DNA of 64,000 nt from Rhodamnia argentea. Taxonomy: Eukaryota; Streptophyta; Magnoliopsida; Myrtales; Myrtaceae. Below the pieces are notes generated by a model. It ran no database searches. It was not told the origin of the DNA and saw nothing but the letters and a program-made list of their open reading frames with translations. Location of the stretch: contig NC_063150.1 of the NCBI RefSeq assembly GCF_020921035.1, positions 28,691,826 to 28,755,825 on the forward strand, given 5' to 3'. Made by a program: the position numbers and the translations under genes. Shown one piece after another: positions 26,940-38,086 of the stretch. Position 1 is the first letter of the stretch, and each line of letters opens with the position of its first letter.

Positions 26940-27270
26940 AAATGTAATTTGGTACACGCATTGATGTTGTGAATGATGCAAAATGTTTGTCAAATTCTAA
27001 TTTTTATATGAAGGACTTAGGAGAAGCTAATGTTATTGGGTGTAAAACCGTAAGAAGTGACAGTGGCCTAATGCTTACTCAAGAGCATTATGTGGAAAGG
27101 TTACTTAAAAATTGTGGACACTTTGATGTCTCACCTATGGGTTCTCTTGATGATACTAATACCCAATTAAGGAAAATTAGAGGAGATAGCGGGTCTCAGT
27201 CTGAGTATGCTTAGATTATTAGGAGCCCGATGCATTTAATGAATTGCACTTGACCTGATTTTGTAAATGT
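26940..27270 (+). mobile_element. Copia reverse transcriptase fragment (fossil)
   Basis: The translation contains FYMKDLGEANVIGCKTVRSD, LTQEHYVERLLKNCGHFD, and GDSGSQSEYA followed by MHLMNCT. This is the end of a Copia reverse transcriptase and its link to RNase H. No LTRs were found nearby. An old, broken fragment with few breaks within the retained piece. Confidence 0.85.
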
Positions 27271-27589
27271 TATAATCAAATAACCCCATGAAGAACCAGC
27301 TTGTGCAATTTTATTGACCCAGCTTGTGCAATTATATTGACCCATTTTGTTTATCTTTGTGTAACCCGAAATCGAAAGGATTCATGTCTCTTATATTTCA
27401 TCAGCAGCCAAACGGTGCATTTTGTACTTGAATACGTCTTATGGTTCGGCTATTTGCAGGAGACACAAGGACAGCTACTCTTTCACTTGTGTACCATGTT
27501 CCAAACCCCTAATTGCATGGAGGCGGTCGCTCCATTTGTCCCTTGTATGGTTCGGCATTGTCTTGATTTATAAATTGCAAAACTATACC

Positions 27590-28292
27590 TTTTGCGCGTT
27601 GGTGCCACAATGAAGGTGATATTGTGCTTTATCCGTATATAAAACACAAAGGTGATATCGTACTTTATCCGCATATAATGAAATCCACTGATTAAAGCTT
27701 GCTCTAAAGTTCGATGTTTTCACTTCCATAACTCGGATACCTTGAAACCAAAATGATTTATTCGAAACTTTTGAATATATTTATTCAAGCCTACTGAGTT
27801 AGATAGTTTACGCCATGCACGCTCTTAGGTACACACAAAAAGTAAAAAGCAGGAAGCATATGATGTGTCATCATCGACATGGTGTAAACTAATCAATTAC
27901 CTTGTCTAAGTGACACGTATTCAAACCAACTCCATGTTTGAATTTTGAAAATTTGTACCTAGAATTTGCTTGTTTCCCCATGTGTCATGATGACACCTGA
28001 TGAGTCCTGTCCATAACACCTTTTTGAGAGGCTTGAATTGTTGTGATTTGTCCGCGAGTATATGTATTAGCTAGTGGAGAGACTCTTGGTCATCAAAATG
28101 TTATTTATCATATCGACCAGCTTTAAAATGAGCATGCTCTGGCATTGGATATAATCCATAGAATACTATCAAACAAAAAAACTGCACTTTCATTAACAAA
28201 CATTACAGTTCAGTTTTTATTTTGCTTCCAAGCTAAACATTTCTTCTTCAACCTTTATTAATCTAACAAACCATCTCCCTGGTCATCAGTGC
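27590..28292. repeat. 3' flank of the 28.3 kb inhibitor unit
   Basis: Corresponds block by block to 22980-24174: GCGTTGGTGCCACAATGAAG, CACTGATTAAAGCTTGCTC, CAAGCCTACTGAGTTAGATA and CTTTATTAATCTAACAAACC. No coding sequence. Confidence 0.7.
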
Positions 28293-28812
28293 TCACAATA
28301 GTGAACTTGCAATGGCTGAAGCCACCGAAGCTGCCTTGTTCTCATAATCGTTCGAGTCCGATAATGGCGACTTGCCTAAAAAGCCCACTTCGCAGTCGGA
28401 TGTGAAGCTTGTCGCTTGCTTCATGTAGTCCACGGCAAACTTGTAGGCGCGTAGTCTCAAACTTTCGTTGCTCGAGGGAACCAACTCGCTTATGACAAAT
28501 GTGTAAAATTGCTCGCAAGAGGTCAGTGCTTCCTTCGTCCCCAGGTTGAGGGATTTGCGGAGCAAGTGCTTGATTTTGGTCAGAGTTGACTTGGAGTTCG
28601 CGTTGACCTTGTCGACCATGATTATGCCTAGCGTTGGGGTGTCCGCGGTGGAGCTTCGGTGGTCAGACCTAAGAGCTGAGATGCAAAAGTCGGAGTACGG
28701 CGTCTTCTTGCAGGCTTCGTCGACAAGGTCAGTCGGCGCATGCGAATGGGAGGATGGTGATGAGAAGAATTTGAGTGAACAAGAGATGTGTGAAGAGCAT
28801 GGGAGTTTTCAT
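28293..28812 (-). pseudogene. Pla a 1-like inhibitor, frameshifted
   Basis: Starts MKTPMLFTHLLFTQILLITI and runs to FACAD, the end of the signal peptide. There the sequence CAGTCGGCGC replaces the CGGCGG-like sequence of the other copies, about four bases longer, shifting the frame. The rest reads well in the second frame: CKKTPYSDFC, RSSTADTPTLGIIMVDKV, SCEQFYTFVISELVPSSN, DCEVGFLGKSPLSDSNDYEN and VASAIASSLL. So a single small insertion appears to kill an otherwise complete gene. The TTTAAA promoter element of the other copies was not found upstream. Confidence 0.87.
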
Positions 28813-28983
28813 GTTATTGGAGCCTGTTTTTGAAGGAGAGGATGATTCTGATGAGGTTTTGAAAGAGTATGGTAAGGAGAAGGATTCTTTTGCTGCAGAA
28901 ATGTGTTCTAGTTGACCCATTGGCAGAAATTCAAAGTTTCGACATTGATAGCCACATCTCTGTTGACACATCACACTTGACAC

Positions 28984-30059
28984 AAAGCATCAATAAAAGA
29001 CTATTCTTTGACAGAGTTGTTTTCATAAATTGGCATTCATACTTGTCATAAATGAGGTTTGTGATACATAATCCACCACAATCTTATTCTCTCTACTAGC
29101 CAAAGTTTCTGATATCAATACAGATTCTTTATTAAAGGAGATTTTGTCTGTATCTCCACTAAAGAAGTTATGATTAGCGCTCAATTTTAACCACCATCAG
29201 GGAACCAAACTGTGGCACCAAAGAGCCACAGAAAGACCAATGTCAATCTTGAATGACAATTACAACTTTGGCTTCAAGATTTATAGAATAATCATCATGG
29301 CATCACCAAACTTTAGTTCTTGTCACTAAGTTTTTAAATCCTTCAATGGTTGTTGTTATGACATCTACAGTGAAGTGAGGAAATCCACAAGGATCTTGCC
29401 ACATGAAAAAAAAGGGGAGAACATAATCCAACTCAAAACTTAGAATCTCTGTCTGCGAAGAAGTTTAGCTAGAGGCATGATCAGAGAGCGAGGCTGAGTC
29501 AAAAAGTTCATGGAAAGTCCCAAGTATTATGTACGTATTGTACTCTCAGTTCTTAGCATTTTCCGGTTAGCACCGTCAAGTGCAAATTACCAAGTATTTC
29601 CGGTCATTACTATTGAGAATCACCCAATGTGGCTAATAGAACAATTAAAAGTTTAACCATGCCTCCATCTAATAGCATAAGCTTTTAGAACAATTGACAA
29701 TATTCCCACAAAATCTCACATGATATAACAGGTAAATGTCTTGAGTTTGAATCTTTTCAAGCTCCATTTGACTCTTCGATTGAAGTTTTCGCGTTTAGTA
29801 TTAGGTAAAAAGACCAGACTAAGCATGAGCAGAGTCCCACAAAATCTCATAGTGGCAATCGAAAGTGCCAACACGGAAAATCTTAGGTCGTCCTTATAAG
29901 TATTGTTTCTAATACTTGATGATGCCTTTTGGGAAGGATTCAAAATTTGATCATACCAATGTTGAAAAGTTCAAAACTCGGTTTCGCTTTGTAGAAAAGA
30001 TTTAGGACTCGAGTTGCGCCAATTAAAAGTTTAGGAGCAAGGAGTAAATTGCATTCCAT
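28984..30059. other. Intergenic stretch with dispersed-repeat remnants
   Basis: Bases 29660-29940 resemble 33470-33760: CTAATAGCATAAGCTTTTAG, CACAAAATCTCA, GAGTTTGAATCTTTTCAAG and ACCAGACTAAGCATGAG recur. This may be a short dispersed repeat of unknown class. No gene was seen. Confidence 0.5.
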
Positions 30060-30957
30060 ATGTACGATTCTAAAGAAGATTCTACTAGACATGCTTCGTG
30101 ATGCTCTTTGATCCCATCAATGATTCTTCTGTAGAATAATCAAAAGAACAGTATTTTATTAGTGTCTCTAATCATTGTGGCCCAATTGTAGATTTTTACT
30201 TTGTGGGGTTTGGTACAGGTGTCAGGGATATGATCACTGTGAGTTGGGCAGTTCGGATTGCACTCAGCATGAACAAAAAGCATTGATCCAATTGAAAAAA
30301 GACTGTGGCCTGATCAAAGGAGATTATCTAACAGTTTAACTACCAATGACAGGATAAATTCCCAAAAATCTATATTCTCATGGAGGTGATTGCTCAATCA
30401 CTTTATCTTTATTTATAGTTGCAAAATGTACCACCATCAAGGTGGTATTGTTCTTTATTTGCATAAAACAAAATGAACTGATAAAAGCTTGCTCGAAAGT
30501 TGATGTTCTCACTTCCACAACTAGGCACCTTGAAGCTAACATGATCCATTTGAAACTTTTGAGTTGATGTACTCGAAGTCTACCAAATTATTCGGTTCTC
30601 CCTTACAGACGTGGTTGCTTGCGCACCGAAAGCAGAAAACATTCGTTGTATCATGATTGACGTTGTGTACAATGATCAAATATATTGTCTAATTGACATG
30701 TATCCAAACCAACTCTGCCTCCGATTTGCTTGTTTCTCCTTGTGTCAAGATCATATGATGCATCCCATGCACAAAATACCTTTTGAGATGCCTAATCATT
30801 GTGATTTGTCCACTCATATATCTATTAGGTAGTGGGGAGGCGCTTGATCATAGAAATATATACATTGACGATTTATTTGATTAAGAAACATTGTGCTTCA
30901 GTTTTCGCTTGCTTCCGAATGTAAAGCCCTCACTAATCTAACATTTCATTTCTCTAA

Positions 30958-31262
30958 TCATCGATGCTCACAGCAATAAACTGGCAATGGCGGAAGCCAC
31001 CATGGCAGCTTTGCGCACATAATGTTCGAGTCCGATAGCGTTGACTTTGAACCTCCGAAGCCCACTTCGCACTCAAATACGTCGTTTGCCGCAGCATTCA
31101 TGTACTCCACGGCGGACTTGTAGTCGCCTTTCATCAAACCTTCCTTGCTCGGGGGCACCATCGCGCTTATGATGATTCTATATGACTGCTCGCAAGAGGT
31201 CAACGCCTGCTTCATCATCGGGATGGGGGGCTTTGCCACGCAAGGACTTGGTTTTGGTCAAG
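30958..31262 (-). pseudogene. Pla a 1-like inhibitor, 3' half only
   Basis: Encodes KQALTSCEQSYRIIISAMVP, SKEGLMKGDYKSAVEYMNAA and ECEVGFGGSKSTLSDSN, then a frameshift before the usual end. The 5' half with signal peptide and first cysteine pair is missing: at about 31262 the match jumps to sequence that in the 35 kb unit lies upstream of the gene. An internal deletion of about 300 coding bases plus promoter is the simplest reading. Confidence 0.87.
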
Positions 31263-31589
31263 TACTTAACACAGCATCATTGAGAAAAACAATTGACGAA
31301 AGAAATCTTGGTGCTGGAAGATGGAAATTACTTTGCCACACGTCGGGCAAATTTAAGGGGAAGCCCTTAAAAACTCTTTTTTTTTTTTTGATAATCCAGG
31401 ATCCGCCAGTCGTAATCGGATCAACTCACATTTAAAAAAAAAAAAAAGGACATTAACTTTGACTAGATGTTGAAGTATGGAACTAAGACGGTACTGCTTT
31501 AGTACAATGCTAATGTTTTTTTACCCCAAATCTTAAGTTAAAACCAGAAAAACGAACAAAGACTGAAGAACGAAAACAAAGAAAAGCCA

Positions 31590-32001
31590 TAAGCAAGCCC
31601 TCGACCAGAGGTGGCGAAGGGTTTGGATGGCCGGTGACTATCGCCAATCACATACTAGGGCTTGTAGGAGCTAACCTAGATATGAACTCAAATGGAAGAG
31701 GAGTCTCTGATCTCTCACGAGTGCTCCGAGAGAATCTCCTAAAGCTGAACGCCGAATTCTTCAAGTGATTTGCCGGTGAGGAAGGGGAGTCTCGCGTCTT
31801 GGGAGGAAACGACGGTCGGGTGTACCAGAACATGGTGTTCCTAATCAAGACGAGGGGAGGTTCCTAATCAAGACGAGGGGAGGAGACATGATTGAGGCGT
31901 GGGTTAGTTTGGGTGAGAAGGACATGGCCGCGGTCGAGCGTGACGGCGAGCTTCTCTCGAACACTTTTGTCAAGTTGAGCCCTCTCGAGTTCTACAATTG
32001 A
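31590..32001 (+). pseudogene. BAHD acyltransferase C-terminal remnant, copy 2
   Basis: Reads GRVYQNMVFLIKTRGG, then a small tandem duplication of AATCAAGACGAGGGGAGG, then MIEAWVSLGEKDMAAVERDG, ELLSNTFVKLSPLEFYN and a stop at 31999-32001. This is the classic BAHD ending (IEAWVSL-E-DMA-ERD-ELL). The DFGWG segment is deleted. It runs divergently from the inhibitor fragment at 31.0 kb. Confidence 0.8.
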
Positions 32002-32673
32002 TTAGGGATGATTAGTTCTAGGATAGGTAGGTTCCAGAAGTTGAACCTAGAACCTACTTTGTTAGAACTAATTCCCAGTTTTTTGAATTTGGAACTTATC
32101 TTGTTTGTCCTGAAATCGGCTCTAGAACCTACCCTATTTTTTCGATCTTGTTCTAGGGTCTACCTGAAAACTTGTTTTTTCTTTTGTTCCCTTTTCTAGT
32201 TTCATTTTTTGATGGTAAATTACATGAGCAATTAAACGATTTAAAGTACAAGATGAATAACATAAATCCCTATCGACTAAAAGCAATAATCCATAAGATG
32301 AACATATAGTCATATATAATTATAACGATAGAGAGTTCAAACACGCAACATAAAACAAAAACAACAAAACTCCTCTTCGTTGTGCTAGTGAAGGGGAAAT
32401 AAGAGTATTAGAAATAGAGAGAAAGAGACTGAGGTTAAAAACAAGGAAACTAGCGTCTTATCATGAAACCGTTTTGAAAAATGGTTCGGCAGATCCGGTT
32501 CTCGGGTGGGTCTTCACTTGAAACTGGAACTGAATGGTTCCAATAGGAATCGGGAACCACACCTATTTTCACGGTGGTCCAATCCAAATTCCAGGTAAAA
32601 TTGGTCCTGCTGCACAACCCTACAACTAATATGAGATTGTTACTCTCCATCTTGCTCAGGGCCACCTCTAGCA

Positions 32674-32790
32674 AAGAGCATTGGAGTCTTCATATTACTA
32701 GAGTTTATTTTCGAAGGAGATGATGATGCTGATGAGGTTTTACGGAAGAGGGTAGCAAGGGAATGAACTCTGTTGGTGGAGACTGCTTCC
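32674..32790 (-). pseudogene. 5' stub of an inhibitor gene
   Basis: An ATG at 32692 (minus strand) begins MKTPMLF as in the array genes and then ends in unrelated sequence. The leader upstream (TCATCATCTCCTTCGAAAAT on the minus strand) matches the other copies. Only a few codons and the 5' UTR remain. Confidence 0.75.
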
Positions 32791-32970
32791 TCATATGGAA
32801 GAAATTTACGATACTTTCATTGATGGCCCTATCTATGTAGACATTTGTTATCTTGTGGTCGTTAATCTTTGGAGTAAATAAGCTATAGTATCTGACATTA
32901 ACACAGATTCTTTACTGAAGGAGCTTTTGTCTGAATCTCTACGATGATTCCGTATCTCCATGGCTAAAGA

Positions 32971-33252
32971 ACTGCCAAAACTTGTGTACAACGCTCACTT
33001 TAGTACCAAAACTTTCAAAACGATTTCTTAAATGCCAAATTTTTTGAAAAACGCTCACTTGAGCGTGAGCTTCTATTTGAACCGACGTGGCTCGCCGGAA
33101 ATCTGACGTGGCCTATTTCTTATTAATATTTGAGCTGACGTGGCTCGCCGGACTTGCTATTAAAGTGAGCGTTTTAAAAAAAAATTGGCTTTTAAGTGAT
33201 CGTTTTGAAAGTTTTGACACTAAAGTGAGTGTTGTACACAAGTTTTGACACT
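32971..33252. mobile_element. MITE with about 90-base terminal inverted repeats
   Basis: Left GCCAAAACTTGTGTACAACG...TTCAAAACGATTTCTTAA pairs with the reverse complement of the right end, TGTCAAAACTTGTGTACAAC...TTCAAAACGATCACTTAA. The middle holds a repeated GACGTGGCTCGCCGGA. No coding capacity. It is a non-autonomous DNA element of uncertain superfamily; no clear target duplication was seen. Confidence 0.75.
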
Positions 33253-33259
33253 TACAGTA

Positions 33260-33935
33260 TACTTAAGCCGTATCTCTATCATTTTTTTCTTTTTCATGTA
33301 ATAGAATAGTGCTTTGGCACACAAGTGTTGAAACCACATCAGTTTGCACCAAAGCCGCCTTTTACTCCTATATCCACAACTTTATCCGGGACACGTGCTC
33401 GCAACACAAGATTTACTTCCCTTTTATTTCTATGCAGAGAAACTTCTGTTATTATTATCAAACCACGCTTTCATCTAACAACTTAAGTTTTTAGAGCGGT
33501 TGATGATAGTCTCACAAAATTTTACCTAATATCGTAGCTGGAAGTCCTGAATTCGAATCATTCCAAGCCTCAAATATTTCCACGCTTAGTGCTAGGCGAA
33601 AAAAAAAAAAAACCAGACTAAGCATGAGAGGGAGTAATAGAAGAATCGAGTATTAAGTTACGCCTTTATCTAATAGCTTAAACTTTTAGAACAGTTGACG
33701 ATAATTCCACAAAATCTCATAGTGGCAATCGAAATTACCAACGTGGAAAATATTGGGTCCGACTTATGATTACGTTTCCATTTCTTGATTATGCCTTTTG
33801 GGAAGGTTTTAAAAATTTATTGTACCAATTGAAAATTTCAAAACTCTGTTTCACTCTCTAGAAAAGATTTAGGAATCGAGTTGCGCCAACAAGAAAAAAA
33901 AAAAAAATTTAGAAGCAAGCAGAGTAAATTGCAAT
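33260..33935. other. Stretch with dispersed-repeat remnants
   Basis: Two partial copies (about 33470-33640 and 33655-33760) resemble 29660-29940, with AACTTTTAGA, CACAAAAT and ACCAGACTAAGCATGAG. No gene was seen. Confidence 0.5.
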
Positions 33936-34916
33936 CCATATATACGATTCTAAAGATGACTCTACTAGACATGCTTCTTGATGCTCTTTGATCCATCAAT
34001 GATTCTTTTGCAGGATAATTAAAAGAATAGTATTTTATCAATGTCTCTACTTGCGGTGGCCCAATTGTAGTTTTTCCTTTGTGGGGTTTTGGTACAGGTG
34101 TCGGGGATATGATCAGGGTGAGTTGGGTAGTTCAGATTGCACTCAGCATGAGCAAAAAGCATTGATCCAATTAGAAAAGGACTCTGGCCTGATCAAAGGA
34201 AATTATCTAAGAGTTTAACAATCAATGACAGGATAAAATCCCCAAAATCTATAATTTCATGGAGGTGATTGCTCAATTACTTTATCTTTATTTATAATTC
34301 GCAAAAGTATACCTGCTTTTTGGTTGAGAGGAGTATACGATCTTCTGAGTGTTGGTACCACCACCAAGGTGATATTGTTCTTTACGTGCGTATAACAAAA
34401 ATGAACTCATAAAAGCTTGCTCGAAAATTGATGTTTTCACTTCCACAACTTGACACATTGAAGCTAATATGATTCATTCGAAACTTTTGAGTCGTATATT
34501 CGAAGTCTACCAAATTATTTGGTTCTCCCTCATAAACGTGGTTGCGTGCACATAGAAAGCAGAAAACATTTGTTGAATCACGACTGACGTGCTATAGACT
34601 TGATCAATTATGTTGTCTAATTGACATTTATTCAAACCGACTGTATCTTTTTTCAACACTCTTACCTCCGATTTGCTTGTTTCTCCTTGTGTCAAGATTA
34701 CATGATGGATTCCATGCACAAAATACCTATTTGAGATGCTTAAATTATTGTGATTTGTCCACTCATATATCAATTAGGTAGTGGGGAGGCGCTGGATCAT
34801 GGAAATATACATATTAACGATTTATTACATTAAGAAACATTGTGCTTCGGTTTTCATTTGCTTCCGAATGTACAACCCTCACTAATCTAGCATTTCCTTT
34901 TTCTAATCTTCGATGC

Positions 34917-35435
34917 TTACAGCAATAAACTGGCAATGGCGGAAGCCACCAGGGCAGCTTTGCGCACGTAATCATTCGAGTCCGATAGTGCTGACTTTGA
35001 ACCTCCGAAGCCCGCTTCGCACTCCAATGCATCGTTTGCCGCAGCGTTCATGTACTCCACGGTGAACTTGTAGTCCCCTTTCATCAAACCTTCCTTGCTC
35101 GGGGGCACCATAGCGCTTATGATGATTCTGTACGAGTGCTCGCAAGAGGACAGCGCCAGCTTCGTCATCGGGTGGGGGACTTTGCCGCGCAAGTACTTGA
35201 TTCTGGTCAAAATCGACTTGGCGTGCCCTCGGACCTGGTCAACCATGATTAGGCCTAGGGTTTTGGTGTCCGCGGTCGAGCTCCGGGGGTCGACCCTGAG
35301 AGCCGCGGCACAGAAGACGGGGTACGGTGTCCTGTTGCACGTGGAGCCGACGAGGTCAGCGGATGTGAATGGCAGGACGGCGATGAGAAGAATTTGAGCG
35401 AACGGTGGAAGTAGGAAGAGGATTGGAGTCTTCAT
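34917..35435 (-). CDS. Pla a 1-like putative invertase inhibitor (PMEI domain), intact
   Basis: Single exon, 172 residues with TAA stop. The start chosen is MKTPILF at 35435, matching all other copies; the frame is open further upstream, but the conserved TATA element at 35542-35550 places that stretch in the promoter and leader. Signal peptide about residues 1-26, then DLVGSTCNRTPYPVFCAAAL, RSSTADTKTLGLIMVDQV, SCEHSYRIIISAMVPPSK, ECEAGFGGSKSALSDSNDYV and VASAIASLLL. Four conserved cysteines are kept. It differs from the 24.2 kb copy at CKKTP (here CNRTP). It is closest to the 17.6 and 31.0 kb copies (GDYK, VEYMNAAAND). Probably a functional secreted inhibitor. Confidence 0.91.
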   Translation of the reverse strand: MKTPILFLLPPFAQILLIAVLPFTSADLVGSTCNRTPYPVFCAAALRVDPRSSTADTKTLGLIMVDQVRGHAKSILTRIKYLRGKVPHPMTKLALSSCEHSYRIIISAMVPPSKEGLMKGDYKFTVEYMNAAANDALECEAGFGGSKSALSDSNDYVRKAALVASAIASLLL

Positions 35436-35541
35436 ATTGCTGGAGTTTCTCTTTGAAAGAGATGATGATGCTGGCGAGGTTTTGGAAGAGGATCGCAAGG
35501 AATGGAATTCTTTTGGAGGAGAAGTGCGGGCTAGTTGATCC

Positions 35542-35550
35542 TTTAAATAG
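35542..35550 (-). promoter_or_regulatory. TATA box of the 34.9 kb inhibitor
   Basis: CTATTTAAA on the minus strand, followed by GGATCAACTAG, about 107 bases before the ATG. Confidence 0.7.
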
Positions 35551-36069
35551 AGGCGGTGATTGCTTCCTTTAAGTAGTGTTTGATACTTTCTATATTGAAA
35601 GCCACACGTCTGCTGAAACATGGAAATTACTTTGCCACACACGTCGGGAAAATTTAAGGTGATGCCCTCAAAATGTCCTTTTAACTTTCACTTGACACAA
35701 AAATAGATGAAATCATGCAAAAATGGATAAGTACTTAAATTCACTTATAAAACTTTGAAAAAAAAATGTAATCATGTTCTAGAGTTTGCCAAATCGATGT
35801 AATCAAGTTCCTCCGTTAATTATATATGTTAAGTTTGACAAATGAAAAAAGTTGACGTGGCTTTTTATCATTTTCTCTCTTCTACGTGAAATTAACTTTG
35901 ACTACTAAAGCATGAAGTTTGGGACTAAAACAGCACTGTTTTAGTCCGAATCCTAATTTTTTTATCCGAAATCTTGCTTAAATTATGTTAACAAAGTAAA
36001 AAAATGGCAAAAAGTTCAAAAAAAAAAAAAATTGAACAAAGTCTGAAAGACGAAAAAAATAAAGAAAAG

Positions 36070-36609
36070 CCACGGGCAAGCCCTCACCTGGAGGTGGTGA
36101 AGGGTTAGGATCGAGTGGCATTGTCGCCCCCGACGATGGCCGGTGACGGTCGTCAATCACATGCCGGGGCTTGTAGGACCTAACCCAGATTTGGATCACG
36201 ATGGCTAGATACGAGCTCAAATGGGAGAGGGATATCCGACCCACTCGTGCGTGCTGTGAGAGAATCCCTTGAAGCTGAACACCGAGTTCTTCAAGTGATA
36301 TGCCGATGAGGGTGGGGAGTCTCGCGTCCGCCGGTGCCTCAAGGACATGAGAAAGGTGTTCAGGGACGAGGAAGTGGATTACTTCGGTTCGGTAGCCCAT
36401 TCAACGTGGGGTTTACGAGGCAGATTTCAGGTGAGGCAATCGGCCGTCGGGGATACCAGAACATGGTGCTCCTAATCAAGACGAGGAGAGGGGACAGGAT
36501 TGAGACGCAGGTTAGTTTGGCTTAGGAGGACGTAGCCGTGGTCGAGCGTGACAGGGAGCTTCTCTCGAACATTTTTGTCAAGTCGAGCCCTCTCGAGCTC
36601 TACAAATGA
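36070..36609 (+). pseudogene. BAHD acyltransferase C-terminal remnant, copy 3
   Basis: Reads VRAVRESLEAEHRV, then YQNMVLLIKTRRGDRIETQV, EDVAVVERDRELLSNIFVKS and SPLELYK with a stop at 36607-36609. Several frameshifts and at least one stop are present. The segment around DFGWG has decayed to TTACGAGGCAGATTTCAGG. Same family and position relative to the inhibitor as the 31.6 and 18.6 kb copies. Confidence 0.78.
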
Positions 36610-36960
36610 TTAGGGACAATCTATTACAGGATAGATTTGGAATTTGGAACCTATCCTGTGAGAACCAGTTCCCAGATTTTGAACCCGAAACCTATTATGT
36701 TTGTCCCGAAATTGATTTTAGAACATACCTTAGTTTTCATGATCCGGTTTGAGGGTCTACCTGGAAACTTGTTTTCCTTTAGTTCCCTTTTCTAGTTTCA
36801 TTTTTTTTTTTCAGCAAAACATATGAGCAATAAATCGATTCAAAATCAAAGATGAACAACATAAATCCTTATCTACCAAAATCCACAATCCATAAGATGA
36901 ACATATAGCCACCTACAATTATAAACAATAAAAAAAAAATCAAACAAGTAACATTGAACA

Positions 36961-37475
36961 TTAACTTTATCCATAATGAGAGAATAAGTTTTAATATTTA
37001 TAAATAGAGCTCAAGTCCCTCATCTAAACTCTAATGTTCACATAACCTCATATCAAGAGTCGTCGGAAGCCATACGTGAGGAGGCCATCTCATTGAAGCT
37101 AGTGATAAAGGGGGTTCATAGGAGAGAAGCTCTTGAGCATTGGATCGTCGCAAATTCCACATCAAGAAAAATGGATCCGAAATAAGGTGTTTCAATTCTT
37201 CTACTTTATGAAACAATGATTCACATATCTATACGTGTTATTCTTGGGTTGCTGCATAAGGATCAAAATCGCAGCTTACAACATAATCGACTTTGGGTGG
37301 AAGGTATTAAATTCCAACGATACAGGTACTAATCACAGAATTTCATCAAACAAAAAGTACACTTTCATTAAAAAAAAAAAAACCATTATGGGTCAGTTTT
37401 TATTTTGCTTCCGAGCTAAACATTTCCTCTGCAACCGTTATTAACTTAACAAATCATTTATCGGATCTTCAGTGC
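36961..37475. other. 3' flank of the 37.5 kb inhibitor
   Basis: The last 150 bases (AAAGTACACTTTCATTAA, TTTTATTTTGCTTCCGAGCT, AAACATTTCC) match the flank of the 24 and 28 kb copies. Nothing else was recognised. Confidence 0.5.
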
Positions 37476-37991
37476 TCACCGCAATGAACCAGCAATGGCG
37501 GAAGCCACCATGGCCGCCTTGTGCTCAAAATCGTTCAAGCCCGATATTGGCAACTTCGAGCCTCCAAAGTCCGCTTCGCACCTGGACACACTAGTCGCCG
37601 CGCCGCTCATGGAGACCTCGGCAAACTTGTAGCCACCTTCCGTCGAACTTTCCTTGGTGGGCGCCACCGAGGTTGTGATGATTTCGTGCGACTTCTCGCA
37701 AGAGGTCAATGCTTGCTTCGTCCTTGGGTCGGGGGATTGGCCTAGCAAGCTCCCAATTCCTGCCAGAGTCGCCTTGGCAATCTGGTCGACCTTTTCAACC
37801 ATGATTATGCCTAGGGTTTTGGCGTCCGCGGCGGAGCTCCTCGGGTCGGGGCTGAGAGCGGTGAAGCAGAAGTCGGGGTCTGGCGTATTCTTGCACGTGT
37901 CATTGACAAGATCGGCGGATGCGAACGGGAGGAAGGTGATGAGAAGAAGTTGAGTGAACGAGAGATGTGTCAAGAGCATTCGAGTCTTCAT
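37476..37991 (-). CDS. Pla a 1-like putative invertase inhibitor (PMEI domain), diverged copy
   Basis: Single exon, 171 residues from MKTRMLLTHLSFTQLLLITF. The open frame begins earlier, but the TATA element at 38087-38095 and alignment with the other copies support 37991 as start. The mature part is DLVNDTCKNTPDPDFCFTAL, RSSAADAKTLGIIMVEKV, SCEKSHEIITTSVAPTKE, RCEADFGGSKLPISGLNDFE and VASAIAGSLR. The four cysteines are kept. The region between helices 3 and 4 (EGGYKFAEVSMSGAATSVS) is the most changed of all copies, which may mean a different target or relaxed constraint. Probably functional. Confidence 0.89.
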   Translation of the reverse strand: MKTRMLLTHLSFTQLLLITFLPFASADLVNDTCKNTPDPDFCFTALSPDPRSSAADAKTLGIIMVEKVDQIAKATLAGIGSLLGQSPDPRTKQALTSCEKSHEIITTSVAPTKESSTEGGYKFAEVSMSGAATSVSRCEADFGGSKLPISGLNDFEHKAAMVASAIAGSLR

Positions 37992-38086
37992 GCTAGTGGA
38001 GTTTGTTTTTGGAGGAGACGATGATGCTGATGACGTTTTGAGAGAGGATTGCAAGGAAACGAACTCTGTCGGTGGAGAATCGATCC

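Larger units (their letters stand above)
30060..32400. repeat. Tandem segmental duplication, copy A1 (partner 33940-36960)
   Basis: The same order occurs in both copies: TTTGATCCCATCAATGATTC, GTGTCAGGGATATGATCA, an inhibitor gene, GGAAATTACTTTGCCACA, a BAHD remnant, then AGAACCTA-type repeats and CCATAAGATGAACATATAG. A1 has lost the 5' half of its inhibitor and is shorter. Confidence 0.85.
33940..36960. repeat. Tandem segmental duplication, copy A2 (partner 30060-32400)
   Basis: Contains the complete unit: 3' flank, intact inhibitor, promoter, spacer, BAHD remnant and AGAACCTA-rich tail. The spacer between inhibitor and BAHD also matches 18240-18600, so the 11-19 kb unit has the same origin. 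Confidence 0.85.
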
